A DNA stretch of 8,923 nt, taken from Bacteroidota bacterium. Lineage in GTDB: Bacteria > Bacteroidota > Ignavibacteria > Ignavibacteriales > Melioribacteraceae. Both the position numbers and the translations under genes were made by a program. Each line of letters starts with the position of its first letter. The first letter of the stretch is position 1. The notes under the pieces are model-generated. The model made no database searches, was not told the origin of the DNA, and was given only the letters and a program-made list of their open reading frames with translations. Shown in pieces: positions 6,195 through 8,923 of this stretch. The stretch lies in NCBI GenBank assembly GCA_023381535.1, contig JAMCSN010000115.1, positions 1-8,923 on the forward strand, in the 5' to 3' direction.

Positions 6195-7274
6195 TTACCA
6201 GAATAAAAAATTTAGAATAACGAGAATAATCAACGAGATAACCGCGACGAACGCCGGACGTTTAATTAACGGAAGATGTGCGTCGTGTTTTTCGTCGGTT
6301 AATCCTTTAACAAGCCCGACTAATTCTTCCTTCGGTCTTCGCGTTGTAAACAAACTGATCACAATTGTAACGAGAAAACAAATCAGCCATGCCCACCAAG
6401 CGCGCCAGAAATTTGCAGCCATATCGCTTTCCACACTCGTCATTGTAATGATGCTCTCGCTGAACCAGTGAAATTTTACTCCCATCCACATGAAAAAAGA
6501 TGAAGACATTCCGGCAACTAATCCCCAGAATGCGCCGTTCGGTGTAATCCACCAAACAAACATTCCAAGCAGCATTGTCGCAAACAGCGGTGCATTCACC
6601 CAAGAAAAAATTGCTTGCATATAATCCATGATGCTTGGAAAACTTTTTGCCCAGTACGCAGTGCCAAGTGAAATGACAACACCTACAATCGTTGATGCAC
6701 GTCCCATCCAAAGCAGATGTGTATCGGACGCTTTTTTGTTCAGGACCGATTTGTAAATGTCGTAAGTCCATACCGTGTTGAATGCGCTGATGTTTCCCGC
6801 TTGACCCGCCATGAATCCGGCGAGCAGAGCAGTAACGCCGAGACCAACCAAGCCCGGCGGATAATATCGCGCTATTAAAAGCGGAAGCGCCGAATCGTAA
6901 TTCATCTGACCGCCATCAGACAAAAGTTTAAATCCGCTTTTGGGATCGATAGAAAGCGCGATGGCAATCAATCCGGCGAGGATAACTAAAAATGGAACTG
7001 CCATCTTGAAAAATGATGCGAGTATCGGCGTCATTCTTGCCGACCGAAGATCTTTCGCAGAAAACGCGCGCTGAACCACAAGAAAATCTGTCGTCCAATA
7101 TCCGAATGACAAAACGAATCCTAATCCCAGAACAATTCCCGCCCAATGAATGAACATTCCGTTTTGCATTGGGTTAGATGAAGTTGACCAGAGAGTTGTG
7201 AACGAAACTTGTGAGCTGTACTGATTTATTCTTGCAACAATCTCTTTCATACTTCCGATTTCTAAAATGCCCAT
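6195..7274 (-). CDS. C-terminal part of the SSS symporter (remaining segments)
   Basis: These 359 residues lie in the same frame as the N-terminal part, beginning at an internal Met three codons after the TAG. Landmarks (numbered from this Met) are 'FGYWTTDFLVVQRAFSAKDL' (57-76), the SSS signature around 'W....QR...AK', and 'GLVGLGVTALLAGFMAGQAG' (141-160), leading into 'SAFNTVWTYDIYK' (163-175), which matches the membrane segment 8 region with the second half of the Na+ site. Several more membrane segments follow, ending with a final helix at about 341-359 after a charged loop (RRPKEELVGLVKGLTDEKHD). The Met and its neighbours are simply conserved interior sequence, so this is not an independent gene start. 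Confidence 0.7.
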   Translation of the reverse strand: MGILEIGSMKEIVARINQYSSQVSFTTLWSTSSNPMQNGMFIHWAGIVLGLGFVLSFGYWTTDFLVVQRAFSAKDLRSARMTPILASFFKMAVPFLVILAGLIAIALSIDPKSGFKLLSDGGQMNYDSALPLLIARYYPPGLVGLGVTALLAGFMAGQAGNISAFNTVWTYDIYKSVLNKKASDTHLLWMGRASTIVGVVISLGTAYWAKSFPSIMDYMQAIFSWVNAPLFATMLLGMFVWWITPNGAFWGLVAGMSSSFFMWMGVKFHWFSESIITMTSVESDMAANFWRAWWAWLICFLVTIVISLFTTRRPKEELVGLVKGLTDEKHDAHLPLIKRPAFVAVISLIILVILNFLFW

Positions 7275-7283
7275 CGCCGAAAC

Positions 7284-7871
7284 CTAAAACAATCCGAACC
7301 AAATCAAAAAGAATTGTATGATCTCTGTAAAAATTGCCGACATCAATCCACTCATCGTAACATAAACCGCAACAGTGATTGCAGACGCCCACATGCTTAC
7401 GTCCCAATTCCAACCAAGAAAAGTGTGAAGAACAAGAGCCATGGCGTAAAGATTTATTCCAGAGACCAGCAGCGTCATAATCGCAAATGCGACTCCGTTC
7501 AGCACGCGGGTTTTTTCATCGAAGCGCAATTTCAAATAGCCCGGCACAGATTTAATCTTGCTGCTGTAGTAAAACGGCATCATGTAAACGCCAAGAAATA
7601 ACATTGCCGGTATCGCGCCGATCCAATAGAAGTGCGCGACATACATTCCATACTTGAAGGTATTGCCGGTCATCCCAAGTAATTCGAGCGCGCCGAGATT
7701 TGCCGAAAGGAATGCGAGTCCAGCAACCCAGGAAGAATTTTTTCGTCCGGCGAGAAAAAAATCTTCTTCGCTCTTTGTGAATTTGCGGAGATAAAAACCG
7801 ATGCCGAGAACAAACCCGAAATAGATTAGAATTATTATCCAGTCCACCACATTCAACCCGATTGCTTGCAT
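7284..7871 (-). CDS. N-terminal part of the SSS symporter (membrane segments 1 to about 6)
   Basis: These 195 residues end at the in-frame TAG. They contain membrane segment 1 (about 8-27, VVDWIIILIYFGFVLGIGFY) and the cytoplasmic stretch 'KSEEDFFLAGRKNSSW' (33-48), a well-known SSS landmark. The broken helix 'FLSANLGALELLGMTGN' (54-70) is the place of the Na+ site in the LeuT fold. 'SVPGYLKLRFDEKTR' (108-122) corresponds to the 'VPE+L..RF' motif, and 'MSGLMSAIFTEIIQ' (173-186) to the 'GG+.AV..TD..Q' motif, with Glu for Asp. If translation ends here, the product lacks more than half of the transport core and should be inactive. Confidence 0.75.
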   Translation of the reverse strand: MQAIGLNVVDWIIILIYFGFVLGIGFYLRKFTKSEEDFFLAGRKNSSWVAGLAFLSANLGALELLGMTGNTFKYGMYVAHFYWIGAIPAMLFLGVYMMPFYYSSKIKSVPGYLKLRFDEKTRVLNGVAFAIMTLLVSGINLYAMALVLHTFLGWNWDVSMWASAITVAVYVTMSGLMSAIFTEIIQFFLIWFGLF

Positions 7872-7880
7872 AGATTTCCC

Positions 7881-7894
7881 CTTAATAGATTAAG
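7881..7894. promoter_or_regulatory. Palindrome next to the symporter ribosome binding site
   Basis: CTTAAT and ATTAAG are exact inverted arms around AG. On the minus strand the right arm runs straight into AAGGGG, the ribosome binding site of the symporter gene, 9 bases from the ATG. It could be a repressor half-site pair or a weak RNA stem that masks the binding site. Short AT-rich palindromes also arise by chance. Confidence 0.3.
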
Positions 7895-7940
7895 ATTATT
7901 GATTGCGATTTTTGCTTTGGAAATTACAAAATAGATTTTC

Positions 7941-7974
7941 TTTAATCATAATTTTTTATGCACCAAAGATTAAA
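7941..7974. promoter_or_regulatory. Spaced inverted repeat TTTAATC / GATTAAA
   Basis: TTTAATC (7941-7947) and GATTAAA (7968-7974) are exact inverted copies separated by 20 bases in the divergent intergenic region. The arm centres are 27 bases apart. This could be a regulator site for the galactose cluster, but the sequence is AT-rich and the match is short. Confidence 0.25.
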
Positions 7975-8002
7975 CTGCGGGATTTCCTTTACCCCATTTA
8001 GC

Positions 8003-8050
8003 TTGAGTTCATAAAATCATACAAAGTGCAGAGACAAAATTGAGTTCATA
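8003..8050 (+). promoter_or_regulatory. Two 11-bp direct repeats in the divergent promoter region
   Basis: TTGAGTTCATA occurs at 8003-8013 and again at 8040-8050, with starts 37 bases apart. Both copies lie within the 256-base gap between the divergent symporter and sthA genes, 78 to 125 bases before the sthA start. Two exact 11-bp copies in so short a gap suggest binding sites for a regulator of one or both transcripts. No regulator gene is present in the window. Confidence 0.45.
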
Positions 8051-8127
8051 CATATTGAATTTTTTGTAATTTATGACTGTTAGTATTTAAAAGAACGACA
8101 AATATAGATTCTCCTAAGGATTAATAA

Positions 8128-8904
8128 ATGGCGACAAAGTACGATGTAATTGTAATTGGCAGCGGACCCGGCGGCGAAGGTGCTGCCATGACATGCACCA
8201 AAGACGGGAAACGCGTTGCAATTTGCGAAGAGTTTTCTCTTGTCGGAGGCAGCAACACTCACAAAGGAACAATTCCCAGCAAATCATTAAGACATGCAAG
8301 CCAAATTTTGTATGATAGCAATAGATTGGAAGGAGCTAATTACCAGTCATTGCTGAAACAAACCGAGTCGGTTATCAGTAGCCAGGTTGATCTTCGACAC
8401 GGTTTTTACACAAGAAATTTCGTTGATCTTTTAATTGGACGCGCAAGATTTCTCGATGCACATACCATAGAAGTTACCGAACCAACCGGATTGAAAAAAA
8501 CTTATAAAGCTGATGCATTTTTTATTGCGACCGGCTCACGCCCTTACCATCCGCCTGATGTTGATTTCTCTCATCCGCGAATTGTTGACAGCGATAAACT
8601 TTTAAAGATTACAGATAATCCTAGAACACTTACCATTTACGGCGCAGGAGTTGTCGGATGTGAATATGCATCTATCTTCAGAGGATTAAACGTAAAAGTT
8701 AATTTGATAAACACCCGCCACCAGCTCCTAGCATTTTTAGACGACGAAATAGTCGATGCGCTTTCGTACCATCTTCGCGAAAACGGCGTTCTGATAAGAC
8801 ACGGCGAAGAATACGAAAAAGTTGTTGCCGATGATTGCGGCGTAACGATCTATCTGAAATCGAACAAAGAAATTAGAAGCGATTATTTATTGTGGGCGCA
8901 ATAA
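8128..8904 (+). pseudogene. sthA: Soluble pyridine nucleotide transhydrogenase, truncated by a stop
   Basis: SthA is a cytoplasmic FAD enzyme that moves hydride between NADPH and NAD+. The 258 residues align well with the first 55% of the family (about 465 residues). They include the FAD motif '[12 protein letters not shown]' (10-21), '[17 protein letters not shown]' (40-56), '[19 protein letters not shown]' (134-152), the NAD(P) motif '[16 protein letters not shown]' (171-186) and '[15 protein letters not shown]' (193-207). The active-site Cys of dihydrolipoamide dehydrogenases is absent, as expected for the group; Asn43 stands where E. coli SthA has its one remaining Cys. 'YLLWAQ' is then followed by TAA, exactly where the family continues 'ANGRTGN', so the second FAD part and the dimer domain are missing. 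Bases after the stop do not restore it in an obvious way. AAGGA lies 9 bases before the ATG. Confidence 0.85.
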
Positions 8905-8923
8905 AAAATGCATCAGCTTTATA

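Larger units (their letters stand above)
6195..7871 (-). pseudogene. SSS-family Na+/sugar symporter interrupted by an in-frame TAG
   Basis: Read through the stop, this is one 558-residue sodium:solute symporter with the usual length and no frame change: codon 196 is TAG (7284-7286). Sequence on both sides is well conserved and the protein continues smoothly across the stop ('FFLIWFGLF-x-VSAMGILEIGS'), so the interruption is recent or is an error in the sequence. A single base change from TTG (Leu) would explain it. There is no good ribosome binding site before the ATG at 7274 (GGTTTCGGCG only), so separate translation of the second half is unlikely. As first gene of the galactose cluster, its likely substrate is galactose or a galactoside taken up with Na+; that is inferred from context, as SSS proteins also carry other solutes. 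The start at 7871 is preceded by AAGGGG. Confidence 0.8.

Noticed and set aside
7284..7286. Pyrrolysine or programmed readthrough at TAG
   Set aside because: The position is inside a membrane helix region of an SSS transporter with no known recoding, and no stem-loop is evident after it. A nonsense mutation or sequence error is simpler.
7174..7413. Separate 79-residue minus-strand gene bridging the symporter break
   Set aside because: It lies in another frame of the symporter, with composition typical of a shadow frame; the true continuation is in the original frame.
8080..8299. Minus-strand genes overlapping the start of sthA
   Set aside because: They are antisense shadows of the strongly conserved sthA coding sequence.

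Overview
The window is a moderately AT-rich bacterial segment. Several signs point to the Bacteroidota/Ignavibacteriota (FCB) side of the tree, by inference and without any database search: a YebC protein with the 'MGRIFETRKHKMFARYARMSK' type of N-terminus, a YceI plus Tat-exported Rieske pair, a possible remnant of a type IX secretion C-terminus, and long repeat-rich spacers.

Layout. Bases 1-227 hold the N-terminal end of a restriction-enzyme-like protein (HsdR_N type, minus strand) that runs off the left edge. Bases 228-1792 are about 1.5 kb without an intact gene. This stretch holds a strictly phased 21-bp tandem repeat (817-1110), a perfect 14-bp-arm inverted repeat (1136-1164), a second hairpin (1245-1267), two copies of a 33-bp dispersed repeat, a Fis-type helix-turn-helix relic of an NtrC-family regulator, and possibly a T9SS C-terminal relic. 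Bases 1793-2834 (plus strand) encode a secreted YceI protein and a Tat-exported Rieske iron-sulfur protein, probably cotranscribed and ended by a hairpin terminator that reaches the stop codon of the convergent yebC gene (2897-3607, minus).

The centre is a minus-strand galactose cluster read from 7871 down to 3734: a sodium:solute symporter (SSS family), a 71-residue protein with two membrane segments, galK and galT. Spacing is tight: 35 bases after the symporter, then 4 and 4 bases. The likely logic is Na+-driven sugar uptake, phosphorylation by galactokinase, then uridylyl transfer. galE and galM are not in the window. The symporter reading frame is interrupted by a single in-frame TAG.

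A 256-bp divergent intergenic region with an 11-bp direct repeat and small palindromes separates the symporter from sthA (8128-8904, plus). sthA encodes a soluble pyridine nucleotide transhydrogenase that stops after 258 residues, against about 465 in the family. Two conserved genes broken by single events in 1.7 kb suggests either real decay or consensus errors in the assembly. The main novelty candidates are the small membrane protein tied to the symporter, the repeat-rich spacer and the interrupted symporter. I do not see a clearly new multi-gene system.
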